Assembly (NCBI RefSeq): GCF_010119615.1
Contig: NZ_QOVG01000001.1
Location: 558,001 to 622,000 of the forward strand
DNA from: Pseudoxanthomonas gei
GTDB taxonomy: Bacteria; Pseudomonadota; Gammaproteobacteria; Xanthomonadales; Xanthomonadaceae
DNA length: 64,000 nt
Direction: 5' to 3'
Below, piece by piece: positions 47,201 through 55,509 of the stretch; positions within the stretch are counted from its first letter, which is position 1; the number at the start of each line of letters is the position of its first letter. The notes under the pieces are model-generated. The model worked only from the letters and a program-made list of their open reading frames with translations, searched no databases and was not told where the DNA came from. The translations under genes and the position numbers were made by a program.

Positions 47201-48730
47201 ATGCCCGTCCTCGCCTCTGTCGCTTCCCAACCCCTGCAGGACGGCGACCAGCTTGCCGCCGTTGACATCGGCTCCAACAGTTTCCACATGGTCGTTGCGC
47301 GCTACACGCTGGGCCAGCTGCGCGTGGTCGACCGGCTGCGCGAGACCGTGCGCATGGCCGACGGACTCGACGGCAAGGGCGGCCTGTCCACGGCAGCGCG
47401 GCAACGCGGCCTGGAATGCCTGGCGCGTTTCGGCCAGCGCATCCGCGACATTCCCGCCCTGCGCGTGCGCGCCCTGGCCACCAACACCGTGCGCCAGCTG
47501 GCGTCGCCGCAGAGCTTCCTGGTGCCGGCTGAAACCGCGCTGGGACACGCCATAGAAGTGGTTTCCGGCCGCGAGGAAGCACGCCTGATCTACCTGGGCG
47601 TGGCCCACGCGCAACCGCCCAAGCCGGGCCACCAGCGACTGGTGATCGACATCGGCGGCGGCTCCACCGAATTCATCATCGGCCGCGGCTTCGAGCAGAT
47701 CGAACGTGAAAGCCTGCAGGTCGGCTGCATCGCCAGCACGCGGCGCTTCTTCCCGGGCGGCAAGCTTTCGAAGAAGCGCTGGAAGGAAGCCCTGACCGAG
47801 GTCGGCGCCGAGTTCCAGCAATTCGCCGGAATCTACCGCGCCCTGGGTTGGCAGGAAGCGCTTGGCTCGTCGGGCACGCACAAGGCCATCGGCGAGATCT
47901 GCGCGGCGATGAAGCTGACCAAGGGCGCCATCACCGCCGAGGCGCTGCCGCAGGTGCGCGATCGCCTGCTGATGGCCGCCAACATCTCCGCCATCGAGCT
48001 GCCCGGCCTTTCCAGCGACCGCCGCCCGATCATCGCTGGCGGCGTGCTGGTGCTGGAGGCCGCATTCGAGGCATTGGGACTGCAACGCCTGATGGTCAGC
48101 AAGGCGGCGATGCGCGAGGGCATCCTCTACGACATGCTCGGTCGCGGCAGCGACAACGATCCACGCGACGCTTCGGTGGCCTCGCTGACCCAGCGCTACG
48201 GGGTGGACGAGTCGCAGACCGCGCGCGTGGAGGGCACGGCGATGCGGATGTTCGAACAGGTGGCGGACGACTGGAAGCTGGACGACGACGATGCACGCCA
48301 GCTGGGCTGGGCCGCGCGCCTGCACGAAATCGGCCTGGCGGTTGCCCACAGCCAGTACCACGTGCATGGCGCCTACCTGATCGAGCACTCCGACATTGCC
48401 GGCTTCTCGCGCCAGGAACAGCAGGTACTGGCCGCGCTGGTACGCACCCAGAGGCGCGGCATTCCGAAATCCGCCTTCGATGCCCTGCCCGATCGCCTGC
48501 TGCTCAGCGCCCGGCGCAAGGCGGCCCTGCTCAGGCTCTCGGTGCTGTTGCACCGCGCCCACGAGGCTGGCCCCATCCCGCGCCTGGAACTGCAGGCCAG
48601 CGAGGACTCGCTGCAGCTGATCATCTCCAGGAAGTGGATCGACGCCCGGCCGCTGCTGCGCGCCGACCTGATCGGCGAACCGCAGGACATGGCGGGCTTG
48701 AACGTGGTGTTTCGTCCGTTCGTGGATTGA
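47201..48730 (+). CDS. ppx: Exopolyphosphatase
   Basis: Ppx/GppA-family enzymes degrade polyphosphate and can convert pppGpp to ppGpp. The 509-residue protein has the ASKHA-fold motifs VDIGSNSFHMVVA and VIDIGGGSTEFIIG, REGILYDMLGR, and an HD-like C-terminal domain (WAARLHEIGLAVAHSQYH). It follows ppk1 by 132 bp and precedes the aldo/keto reductase by three bases. Confidence 0.94.
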   Translation: MPVLASVASQPLQDGDQLAAVDIGSNSFHMVVARYTLGQLRVVDRLRETVRMADGLDGKGGLSTAARQRGLECLARFGQRIRDIPALRVRALATNTVRQLASPQSFLVPAETALGHAIEVVSGREEARLIYLGVAHAQPPKPGHQRLVIDIGGGSTEFIIGRGFEQIERESLQVGCIASTRRFFPGGKLSKKRWKEALTEVGAEFQQFAGIYRALGWQEALGSSGTHKAIGEICAAMKLTKGAITAEALPQVRDRLLMAANISAIELPGLSSDRRPIIAGGVLVLEAAFEALGLQRLMVSKAAMREGILYDMLGRGSDNDPRDASVASLTQRYGVDESQTARVEGTAMRMFEQVADDWKLDDDDARQLGWAARLHEIGLAVAHSQYHVHGAYLIEHSDIAGFSRQEQQVLAALVRTQRRGIPKSAFDALPDRLLLSARRKAALLRLSVLLHRAHEAGPIPRLELQASEDSLQLIISRKWIDARPLLRADLIGEPQDMAGLNVVFRPFVD

Positions 48731-48733
48731 CCG

Positions 48734-49696
48734 GTGAAGCGCTATCTGCTCCCGCACAGCGAGCTGCCGGTTTCCCGGATTGGCTACGGGTGCATGCAAC
48801 TGAGCCGCGCATGGGACGCCACCGAAATTACCGCCGCGGAAATCTCTTCGACGCACAGACTGGTCGACACGGCGCTGGAACAGGGCATCAACCTGTTCGA
48901 CCACGCAGACATCTATGCGTGCGGCAAGTCGGAACTGTTGTTCGGCGAGGCATTGCGGCAACGACCCGGCCTGCGCACCAGCATAGTGCTGCAGTCCAAA
49001 TGCGGGATCCGCTTCGCCGGCGATCCCGAAGCCGGCAGTCCCGCGCGCTACGATTTCAGCCGTGGGCACCTGGTGCGTTCGGTGGAAGGCATCCTCAAGC
49101 GGCTGGATACGGATTACCTGGACCTGTTGCTGCTGCATCGCCCTGACCCGCTGATGGAGCCGGCGGAAGTCGCGCATGCGTTCGACCACCTGCACGCCAG
49201 CGGCAAGGTGCTGCACTTCGGCGTGAGCAACCACGGCGCTACCCAGATTTCGCTGTTGCAGGAACACCTCGAGCAACCGCTGGTCGTCAACCAGGTCGAA
49301 CTCAGCCTGCTGCACCATCAGCTGGTGTCCGACGGCATCCTGTTCAACCAGGCCGGCGACACCGGCGCCGGACGCACCCTCGATTACTGCCGCGAGTACG
49401 GGATCCTGGTGCAGGCGTGGTCACCGCTGGCAGGCGGCAGGCTCTTCGCCGAAAAGCTTGCCGCGGAATTGGCACCGGCCGCCGGGTTGGTGACCCAGCT
49501 TGCCGCAGCGAAAGAGGTCAGCCCGGAGGCCATCCTGCTGGCGTGGCTACTTAGACATCCGGCAGGTATCCAGCCCATCGTGGGCACCAGTAGCCCGGAG
49601 CGACTCATCGCCAGTTGCCAGGCAGACGCGATCGAACTCAGCCGCGAGGAGTGGTATGCACTGCTGGCTGCGGCGCGGGGCGCTCCGGCTCCGTAG
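48734..49696 (+). CDS. Aldo/keto reductase
   Basis: This 320-residue NADPH-dependent oxidoreductase of the AKR superfamily resembles E. coli YdhF. Catalytic candidates are Asp and Tyr in FDHADIYACGKSE, Lys in LQSKCGIRF and His in LLLHRPDPLMEP. The cofactor-binding GTSSPERL is near the C-terminus. The substrate is unknown. The GTG start three bases after ppx suggests co-transcription. Confidence 0.9.
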   Translation: MKRYLLPHSELPVSRIGYGCMQLSRAWDATEITAAEISSTHRLVDTALEQGINLFDHADIYACGKSELLFGEALRQRPGLRTSIVLQSKCGIRFAGDPEAGSPARYDFSRGHLVRSVEGILKRLDTDYLDLLLLHRPDPLMEPAEVAHAFDHLHASGKVLHFGVSNHGATQISLLQEHLEQPLVVNQVELSLLHHQLVSDGILFNQAGDTGAGRTLDYCREYGILVQAWSPLAGGRLFAEKLAAELAPAAGLVTQLAAAKEVSPEAILLAWLLRHPAGIQPIVGTSSPERLIASCQADAIELSREEWYALLAAARGAPAP

Positions 49697-49749
49697 GACA
49701 GCCCAGCCATGCACCTGCGCCTGCAGGTGCCATCGTCACCCGGACGGCA

Positions 49750-49771
49750 TCGTCACCCCCCGGTCATTGTT
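49750..49771 (+). promoter_or_regulatory. Pho-box-like site upstream of the GT4/PAP2 pair
   Basis: TCGTCACCCCC and CGGTCATTGTT have GTCA cores exactly 11 bases apart, like the site upstream of phoB. Flanking bases match the consensus less well. The site is 56 bases before the GT4 ATG. It overlaps the second copy of an 11-bp direct repeat CATCGTCACCC (49731-49741, 49748-49758). Confidence 0.4.
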
Positions 49772-49826
49772 CTGCAACCACGGCTTCATCGCGCGCGCCC
49801 AGCATGCGCAAAACGTGGAGCTGCGC

Positions 49827-50981
49827 ATGCGTTATGCCATCGTCACCGAGACCTATCCGCCCGAGATCAACGGCGTTGCCTTGACCGTGCAGGGGCTGGA
49901 ACTGGGGCTGCGCGCCCGCGGCCACGCGGTGTCGGTGGTACGCCCGCGCCAGGACGGCGAAAGTGCCGCCCAGCCCGACACCCTGCTGGTGCGCGGTGCG
50001 GGGCTGCCGCGTTATCCCGGCCTCAAGTTCGGCCTTCCTGCCAGCGCGCGACTGCTGCGCCAGTGGAGCCAGGCACGGCCTGACGCGATCTATGTCGCTA
50101 CCGAGGGTCCCCTGGGCTGGTCGGCGTTGCGCGTGGCACGCAAGCTCGGCATACCGGCAGCGACCGGATTCCATACGCGTTTCGACCAGTACATGCGCGA
50201 CTACGGCCTGCCCTTCCTCGGCAACACCGCGCTGCGCTGGATGCGCCGGTTCCACAACAGCGCCCAGGCCACGCTGGTGCCGACGCGCGAGCTGGGCGAG
50301 TTCCTGCAATCACAGCGGTTCACCCGTGTGCGCCGCCTGGCCCGGGCGGTGGATACCCAACAGTTCCATCCCGGCAGGCGCGACTCCGCGCTTCGCAGGC
50401 AATGGGGCATTGAAGAAGGCGCGCTGGCGGTGGTCTACCTCGGCCGCATCGCCCCGGAAAAGAATTTGGAGCTGGCCGTGCGCGCCTTCCGCGAGTTGCA
50501 GCGTCTACGAGCCGATGCCCGCTTCGTGTGGGTGGGCGATGGCCCGGCCCGGGCACAACTGGCACAGGAGAACCCGGACTTCATTTTCTGCGGCCTGCAA
50601 CGCGGCGCCGAAGTGGGGCGGCACTTCGCCAGTGCCGACCTGTTCCTGTTCCCCAGCCACAGCGAAACCTTTGGCAATACCACGCTGGAAGCAATGGCCA
50701 GCGGCCTGGCCGTGGTGGCCTTCGACTACGGCGCGGCGCGCGAGCACGTGCACCACGGCGTCGATGGCATTGCTGTCGGCAACGATGCCGACTTCATCGC
50801 CGCCGCCACCATGCTTGGCAGCGACGACGCCGCGCGGCTTGCCATGGGCCTGCGTGCGCGCAAGGCGATGGAGCGCCTGCATCCCACGCAGGTCGCGGCC
50901 GATTTCGATGCGCTGCTTGCCGAGCTTGCCAGCAATCCCGGACCTGCGGGGAGGCCACATGCGTTCACCAGCGCTGCTTGA
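49827..50981 (+). CDS. Family 4 glycosyltransferase
   Basis: This 384-residue GT-B enzyme uses a nucleotide sugar. YPPEINGVALTVQGLELGLRARGH is typical of the PimB/MgtA/SqdX-like branch (shown in part), VYLGRIAPEKNLELAV marks the C-terminal domain, and FLFPSHSETFGNTTLEAMASG has the E-x7-E retaining motif. Relatives transfer mannose or glucose to lipids. A GGAG site precedes the ATG at MRYAIVTETY. It overlaps the PAP2 gene by 23 bp, so the pair is probably one functional unit. Confidence 0.9.
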   Translation: MRYAIVTETYPPEINGVALTVQGLELGLRARGHAVSVVRPRQDGESAAQPDTLLVRGAGLPRYPGLKFGLPASARLLRQWSQARPDAIYVATEGPLGWSALRVARKLGIPAATGFHTRFDQYMRDYGLPFLGNTALRWMRRFHNSAQATLVPTRELGEFLQSQRFTRVRRLARAVDTQQFHPGRRDSALRRQWGIEEGALAVVYLGRIAPEKNLELAVRAFRELQRLRADARFVWVGDGPARAQLAQENPDFIFCGLQRGAEVGRHFASADLFLFPSHSETFGNTTLEAMASGLAVVAFDYGAAREHVHHGVDGIAVGNDADFIAAATMLGSDDAARLAMGLRARKAMERLHPTQVAADFDALLAELASNPGPAGRPHAFTSAA

Positions 50982-51507
50982 GCCGATGCACCAGCAGGAC
51001 GCCGGCCTGTGCCTGCGCGCCAATCGATTGTGCGAGCGGGACCCCGCTCGTCGCTTCTTCGCCGTGGTCAGCCGGTTGGGCGACGGCATCTTCTGGTATG
51101 CGCTGATGGCAGCGATGGTGATCGCCGATGGCTGGAACGGCCTGGCTGCTTCAGTGCACCTGGCGGTGACCGGGGTGATCGCCCTGGCGGTCTACAAACT
51201 CCTGAAACGCTGGACCCGGCGACCCAGGCCGTTCGCTGCCGATGTGCGCATCCGTGCCTGGGTGGCGCCCCTGGATGAATTCAGCTTTCCTTCGGGGCAC
51301 ACGCTGCACGCGGTGGCCTTCAGCATCGTTGCCCTGGCCCATTACCCGGCCTTGGCGCTGTTGCTGGTTCCCTTCACCCTGTGCGTGGGCGTGTCGCGGG
51401 TAGTGCTGGGCCTGCACTATCCCAGCGACGTGCTGGCCGCAACGGCGATCGGATGCGCACTTGCCGCCCTGTCGCTGCGCATCGCGCCGTTGCAGGAGCT
51501 GGTGTAG
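50959..51507 (+). CDS. PAP2-family membrane phosphatase
   Basis: This 182-residue membrane protein has the three-part PAP2 signature: K-x6-RP in KRWTRRPRP, PSGH in FSFPSGHTLHAVA, and SRVVLGLHYPSDV. About five membrane segments surround these motifs. It could dephosphorylate a lipid phosphate such as phosphatidic acid or undecaprenyl pyrophosphate. The GAGG site and start lie inside the GT4 gene. Confidence 0.9.
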   Translation: MRSPALLEPMHQQDAGLCLRANRLCERDPARRFFAVVSRLGDGIFWYALMAAMVIADGWNGLAASVHLAVTGVIALAVYKLLKRWTRRPRPFAADVRIRAWVAPLDEFSFPSGHTLHAVAFSIVALAHYPALALLLVPFTLCVGVSRVVLGLHYPSDVLAATAIGCALAALSLRIAPLQELV

Positions 51508-51510
51508 GAG

Positions 51511-52395
51511 CTAGGACGGCCTGGACACATGGGCTCGCACCACGCCCGGTGCAAGCTGCCCGCTCCAGTCGCGGTCATTGGCGACCTGCGCGCCGGCGCG
51601 ACTGTGTTCCAGCGTGGCGAAATCAAGATCGGCCAGTGCCCACAGCTGGGTGCCCGTGGTCTGGGCCAGGACGCCGTCGGCCGGCAGTCCCGCATCCATC
51701 GGCGCATAGATCGCAGCCTCGCCGGTGTTCACGTCCAGAGCGGGGCTCCACGGCGCCTGCCCTGCCGTGACCGCCTGGGCGACGAAAATGCGGTTCTCCA
51801 GTGCGCGCGCCAGGCAACCTGTGCGCACGCGCGTGGCACCTGCCTCGGTGTCAGTGCAACTGGGCACCAGCAGCAGGCGTGCGCCGCTTTCGTATTGCGC
51901 CCGTACCGGCAGCGGGAACTCGCTGTCGTAGCAGACTGAAATACCGGCCCGCACTTCCCCGCTTTCGAACACCTTGAGCGCATCACCGCCCTCGATCACA
52001 CCGGACGAGTATTCAAAGCCGGTCAGCTGCAACTTGTCCTGCCAGGCATGCGTGCCCGTGGGCGTAAACCAGTCGCTGCGATTGCGGTAGCGCCCTTCTG
52101 CGGTAGCCAGCAGGAAAGTGCCGGCCACGAGGTGCAGCTGGTGCTCACGCGCCAGTTGCGAGAACAGCGCAAGCCAGGGCTGCCGGTACGCCTGTATGGC
52201 CGCCAACGAAGCGTGCAGGTCGCCACTGATGGAGGCATCGAAGCTGGCGGCGAGCTCCAGCGAAAGATATTCCGGCAGCACTGCGATGGTGGCCCCCGCA
52301 CGTGCCGCCTCTGCGATCACCTGGGCCTGCTTTGCCGCGAACTCATCGAAACCGGCGGGCTGCCCCACCGGATATTTGGCGACGGCGACCTTCAC
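51511..52395 (-). CDS. Nitrilase-superfamily carbon-nitrogen hydrolase
   Basis: This 294-residue amidase has the Glu42-Lys121-Cys155 triad (VLPEYLSLE, QDKLQLTGFE, SVCYDSEFP). It probably hydrolyses an amide or nitrile; the substrate is unknown. The GTG start overlaps the upstream GNAT stop (GTGA), with GGAG about eight bases before. An earlier in-frame start would lie inside the GNAT gene. It converges with the PAP2 gene. Confidence 0.9.
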   Translation of the reverse strand: MKVAVAKYPVGQPAGFDEFAAKQAQVIAEAARAGATIAVLPEYLSLELAASFDASISGDLHASLAAIQAYRQPWLALFSQLAREHQLHLVAGTFLLATAEGRYRNRSDWFTPTGTHAWQDKLQLTGFEYSSGVIEGGDALKVFESGEVRAGISVCYDSEFPLPVRAQYESGARLLLVPSCTDTEAGATRVRTGCLARALENRIFVAQAVTAGQAPWSPALDVNTGEAAIYAPMDAGLPADGVLAQTTGTQLWALADLDFATLEHSRAGAQVANDRDWSGQLAPGVVRAHVSRPS

Positions 52396-52997
52396 GCGAC
52401 CTGCTCCAAGTCGCGCAGCCAGAAGGTGAGCGGATGCATGACCTCGCCCCGCCCCGGCTCCTGCCATGCGAGCTGCATGGTCATGCCAGCGCGGCGCCGG
52501 TAGCCGCGCTTGTCCCAGAACGTTTCGTTGCCCCGGTGGCCGGCAGGGCGACGCGCGTCGTCGGCAGGCCGGTCCACCGCGCAGAACGCGGTCGATTCGA
52601 ATCGGCCCAGGCTGCGCGCATGTCCTTCACGATGATCGAAGAACGCATGACCGATGCCGCGCCCGCGGTGCGCCGGCAGCACTACCGACTCGCCGAAATA
52701 GAAGATCGACTGCACCGGGATGCCCTGGTCCAGGAAAGGCTTCTGGAATGCAGCGCTGTCATCGGCCAAGGGCAATCCGGTGGACGCACCCACCACCTCA
52801 CCGTCCTCCATCGCCAGCACGAACAGGCTGTGGGGTGAACGGGCATAGGCCGCGAGGTAATCGCGTTCGTAATCGGCATCGCCTTCATACAGGTACGGCC
52901 AGTCACGGAACACGGTCATGCGCAGACGGGCCACATCCGCAAGCCAGGGCTTGATCTCAGGCCCCCGGAACAGGGCAATGGTGGGCGACGGATCCAT
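52392..52997 (-). CDS. GNAT acetyltransferase
   Basis: This 201-residue protein has a central GNAT core: EDGEVVGASTGLPL, YFGESVVLPAHRGRGIGHAFFDHRE with the acetyl-CoA loop HRGRGIG, and a C-terminal NETFWDKRGYRR. The N-terminus ARLRMTVFRDWPYLYEGD is shared with a common proteobacterial group of unknown substrate. It is translationally coupled to the carbon-nitrogen hydrolase, hinting at a joint role in amide or amine metabolism. Confidence 0.88.
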   Translation of the reverse strand: MDPSPTIALFRGPEIKPWLADVARLRMTVFRDWPYLYEGDADYERDYLAAYARSPHSLFVLAMEDGEVVGASTGLPLADDSAAFQKPFLDQGIPVQSIFYFGESVVLPAHRGRGIGHAFFDHREGHARSLGRFESTAFCAVDRPADDARRPAGHRGNETFWDKRGYRRRAGMTMQLAWQEPGRGEVMHPLTFWLRDLEQVA

Positions 52998-53074
52998 GGC
53001 CCGACTTTACCGCACGCCCTTGTGTGCGGCGAGGCGATGCGCTGGGGCGGCCGCCTGGCTTGCGTGCAGACGCG

Positions 53075-53509
53075 TCAAGCGGACTGGATGCCATCATCAC
53101 ACCACGCGTAGATCGCCAGGCGTTCCGCCGGCACCACGATCACCCAACCCTTGCCATCGTCCTTGCTGCTGAAGAACACCGGCATCGAAGCCGCAGTTCC
53201 AACCGTGGGCTCCCGCACCGGGAGCGATGCGGAATGCCACGGCCGGTACCCCACCGGATCGATGCATCCGTCCAGGCCAGCGCGAGCCGATCGGGCCTTG
53301 CGCAGGTAGGACAACGGGTCATCACCCATCGCTGCGATGGTCTGGCCCGCAATGCGGAAGGCCACCGAGCCACTCGACCTGCGGCGCATCGAGAACAGCA
53401 TCGAGGCCAGTTGGCGCTGGCCTTCGTCGTCCAGCACGATGCCGGAGGTCTTGATGACCTCCGGCAGGACCCGCGCGGCACGGCGATGCAGCAGGCTTGC
53501 GTTCGCCAT
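53075..53509 (-). CDS. Unrecognised 144-aa protein next to creD
   Basis: I do not recognise this protein. It is soluble and has no signal peptide or membrane segment. The N-terminal half is helical and Arg-rich (LHRRAARVLPEVI); the middle has QRQLASMLFSMRRR and FRIAGQTIAAMGDDPLSYLRK; the C-terminal half is beta-rich (GKGWVIVVPAERLAIYAW). It lies 10 bp after creD on the same strand, so it should be co-transcribed and controlled by CreB. It is not CreA, which has a signal peptide. Confidence 0.7.
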   Translation of the reverse strand: MANASLLHRRAARVLPEVIKTSGIVLDDEGQRQLASMLFSMRRRSSGSVAFRIAGQTIAAMGDDPLSYLRKARSARAGLDGCIDPVGYRPWHSASLPVREPTVGTAASMPVFFSSKDDGKGWVIVVPAERLAIYAWCDDGIQSA

Positions 53510-53519
53510 GTCCGCGGCC

Positions 53520-54890
53520 TCAGCGCAGCGAGGTGCCGAGTTCGTACCAGTCGACCTTGCGCGTGATCCACATGATCGCGGCCAGGATGCCGAACAGCAG
53601 CAGCGAACCCATCAACAAGGCATTGTCTTCGGAGACCAACAGGCTGTAGAGCACGCCATACAGGGCGGTCAGCATCACCGCGAATCCTCCCGCACGGCCC
53701 CAGCTGCGGAGCACGCCGGAGAGATAGACGAACTGCAGTCCGATGCAGGCAACCGCCGATACCACGTAGGCCTTCCAGAAATCGATGTGCTCGGACAGGC
53801 TGAGCAGCAACAGGAAGAAGATCGCCAGCGCCAGGCCCACCAGCAGGTACTGCAGCGGATGGATCGGCAGGCGCTTGATCAGTTCGAACAGGCCGAATCC
53901 GACAAACGTGAGGATCACGAACAACACGCCGTATTTGCTGGCGCGATCGGCCTGGGTGTAGACGTCGACCGGGTCGACCAGGCTCACCTGGATGCTGTCG
54001 ATCGCGGTCGTCAACGATTCGTCCTGTCCGTAGCGCTCGGACGTCGCAGGTCCGATGCGGGTCAACATTCCCTCGCCTTTTTCCAGTTGCGCCTGCGCCG
54101 CGCTGGCCATGGCCGAGATTTCCCACTCCGCGTTGAAGCCGCTGGCGCCGATGGTGCGCTTGCTGGGCAGGAAGCGTCCGGCGAAAAGCGGATGGGGCCA
54201 GCTTGATCCCAGCGTGATGGTGTTGTTGTCCGCGACCGGGGAGATCCCCAGCGACTGCGTGCCTGTCAGCCTGAAGTGGGCGGACACATGGCTGGCCGGC
54301 AAGGCCTCGCCGGCCACATGCGGCAGGTTGGCGTGGACGCCTGCCAGGCGATCGGTCATTGCGCGCGTCCCCGACTCCAGCGCCAATGCGCGGTTGTCCA
54401 CCTTCAGGTCCGGGGTCCCGACCAGGCCGCGCACGTCGGCAAGCCCCAGCACCAGGTAAGGTTCGCCGTACTCGCGCCCCGGCACCGGCGCCAGCGCAAA
54501 CGCATCGAAGGCTGCCTCCACGTTCGCCTTCCATTCGAAGGTGCGCACGCTGTACAGGCCGATGCGCCTCGTATCGGGCAGCATGCCGCCGCTGGCATGC
54601 AGGGTCTTCGGTGTCTGCAGCAGGTAGCCTTCGACCACTTGCGCACGCAGCACGGGCTTGCCGCCCGCATCGGTCTCGGTGACCTGGCGGGTCTCTCTCC
54701 ACGGCACCACGCGCAGCGGGCCCACGACCTGTTGCGGCCCGGCCATGCTTTGTGAAACACGCTCCACCGCCTGCGCGCGATAGCGCTGCCGGTCCTGGAC
54801 GGTGCCGCGGATCATCATCAGCGGGATGAGCAGCAGCAGCACCAGGCCGCCGACAGTGAGAAAGCGCAACAGCAACTTCAATGATTTCAT
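53520..54890 (-). CDS. creD: Inner-membrane protein CreD
   Basis: CreD (CET) is controlled by CreBC and linked to envelope integrity and beta-lactam or colicin responses. The 456-residue protein has an N-terminal membrane segment (~7-27), a long periplasmic domain (~30-320), and about five membrane segments from ~325 to the C-terminus. Typical motifs are GTQSLGISPVADNNT, SSWPHPLFAGRFLPS and YLLVGLALAIFFLLLLSLSEH. The start MKSLKLLLRF fits. Unusually, creC lies 619 bp upstream, past a repeat cluster. Confidence 0.94.
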   Translation of the reverse strand: MKSLKLLLRFLTVGGLVLLLLIPLMMIRGTVQDRQRYRAQAVERVSQSMAGPQQVVGPLRVVPWRETRQVTETDAGGKPVLRAQVVEGYLLQTPKTLHASGGMLPDTRRIGLYSVRTFEWKANVEAAFDAFALAPVPGREYGEPYLVLGLADVRGLVGTPDLKVDNRALALESGTRAMTDRLAGVHANLPHVAGEALPASHVSAHFRLTGTQSLGISPVADNNTITLGSSWPHPLFAGRFLPSKRTIGASGFNAEWEISAMASAAQAQLEKGEGMLTRIGPATSERYGQDESLTTAIDSIQVSLVDPVDVYTQADRASKYGVLFVILTFVGFGLFELIKRLPIHPLQYLLVGLALAIFFLLLLSLSEHIDFWKAYVVSAVACIGLQFVYLSGVLRSWGRAGGFAVMLTALYGVLYSLLVSEDNALLMGSLLLFGILAAIMWITRKVDWYELGTSLR

Positions 54891-54958
54891 GGTTTCTGGC
54901 CCCGGTTGAACGTGGGTGCCAGCGTGGATCGTGCCTGTGTGTAGGGTTTGAGGCGAAG

Positions 54959-54974
54959 TTGAAGCCTGTGTGAA
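54959..54974 (-). promoter_or_regulatory. CreB-binding tag upstream of creD
   Basis: On the minus strand TTCAC-ACAGGC-TTCAA matches the E. coli cre tag TTCAC-N6-TTCAC at nine of ten positions, in the direct orientation. It ends 68 bases before the creD ATG. The repeat cluster begins just beyond it. Confidence 0.68.
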
Positions 54975-55008
54975 GTCGGCATACCAGCTAGGCGCGGCCT
55001 CAATGCCT

Positions 55009-55082
55009 TGTAGAGCCGAGCTCGCTCGGCTGCTTCTCGCCCAAGTCCCTAGCCGAACCGGACGCGCGAGCTTCGTCCTACA
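55009..55082. repeat. Imperfect REP-like pair, degenerate copy
   Basis: TTGTAG followed by the 8-bp hairpin AGCCGAGC/GCTCGGCT (55014-55031) is balanced by an inverted GAGCTTCGTCCTACA end. The form resembles the GTAGAGCCGAGC repeats common between xanthomonad genes. It is less regular than the two copies downstream. Confidence 0.5.
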
Positions 55083-55126
55083 CTGCCGGCACGCTCGCGC
55101 TTTCACGAACTTTCTCTGTGCAATTT

Positions 55127-55152
55127 GGGTCCCGGCGTGGGCCGGGATGACG
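55127..55152. repeat. GTCATCCCGGC-type hairpin repeat
   Basis: CCCGGC/GCCGGG stems around GTGG, with GGGT and ATGACG flanks, match the common GTCATCCCGGCC repeat found between genes in xanthomonads and other proteobacteria. It is a different class from the TGTAGGAGCGAC elements. Confidence 0.55.
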
Positions 55153-55208
55153 ACCTGTTGGGGTGTAGGCCTGCGCCAAGATGATTACCGTGGCGGCCGC
55201 CGTTCTCA

Positions 55209-55305
55209 TGTAGGAGCGACACGAGTCGCGAAGCCTGGAAATCATGGGTCCCGATGCTGTGTGCAATCAGGCAGCGGGCGCTTCGCGACTTGCGTCGCTC
55301 CTACA
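55209..55305. repeat. REP/BIME-like inverted pair, copy 1
   Basis: This 97-bp element has outer arms starting TGTAGGAGCGAC and running to GTCGCGAAGC, with the inverted arm ending GTCGCTCCTACA. The arms match at about 24 of 26 positions and surround a ~45-base spacer. Copy 2 begins 176 bp further on and has the same length. No RAYT transposase lies in the window. Confidence 0.85.
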
Positions 55306-55384
55306 ACGGCAGGGGCTGCACTTTCGCCCGACGAGCCACACTTGCTCGTGCCAGTCCCCGCCCCTGCAGGGATAGCGCCCTTCT

Positions 55385-55481
55385 TGTAGGAGCGACGCGA
55401 GTCGCGAAGCCTGGAAATCATGGGTCCCGATGCTGTGTGCAATCAAGCGCTGCGTGCTTCGCGACTTGCGTCGCTCGTACA
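55385..55481. repeat. REP/BIME-like inverted pair, copy 2
   Basis: This is a 97-bp near-identical copy of the element at 55209-55305, including the spacer CTGGAAATCATGGGTCCCGA. It differs at a few sites, including one base in the right arm (CTCGTACA instead of CTCCTACA). It ends 28 bases before the creC stop codon. Confidence 0.85.
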
Positions 55482-55509
55482 ACGGCAGGGCTGCGCTTTC
55501 GCCTCGCCT

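Noticed and set aside
51499-51515. TGTAGGAGCT at the end of the PAP2 gene as another REP element
   Set aside because: Only the first ten bases resemble the repeat and the inverted arm is missing.
55242-55442. Small repeated open frames in the creC-creD gap
   Set aside because: Their near-identical translations come from the REP-pair copies on either strand, not from duplicated genes.
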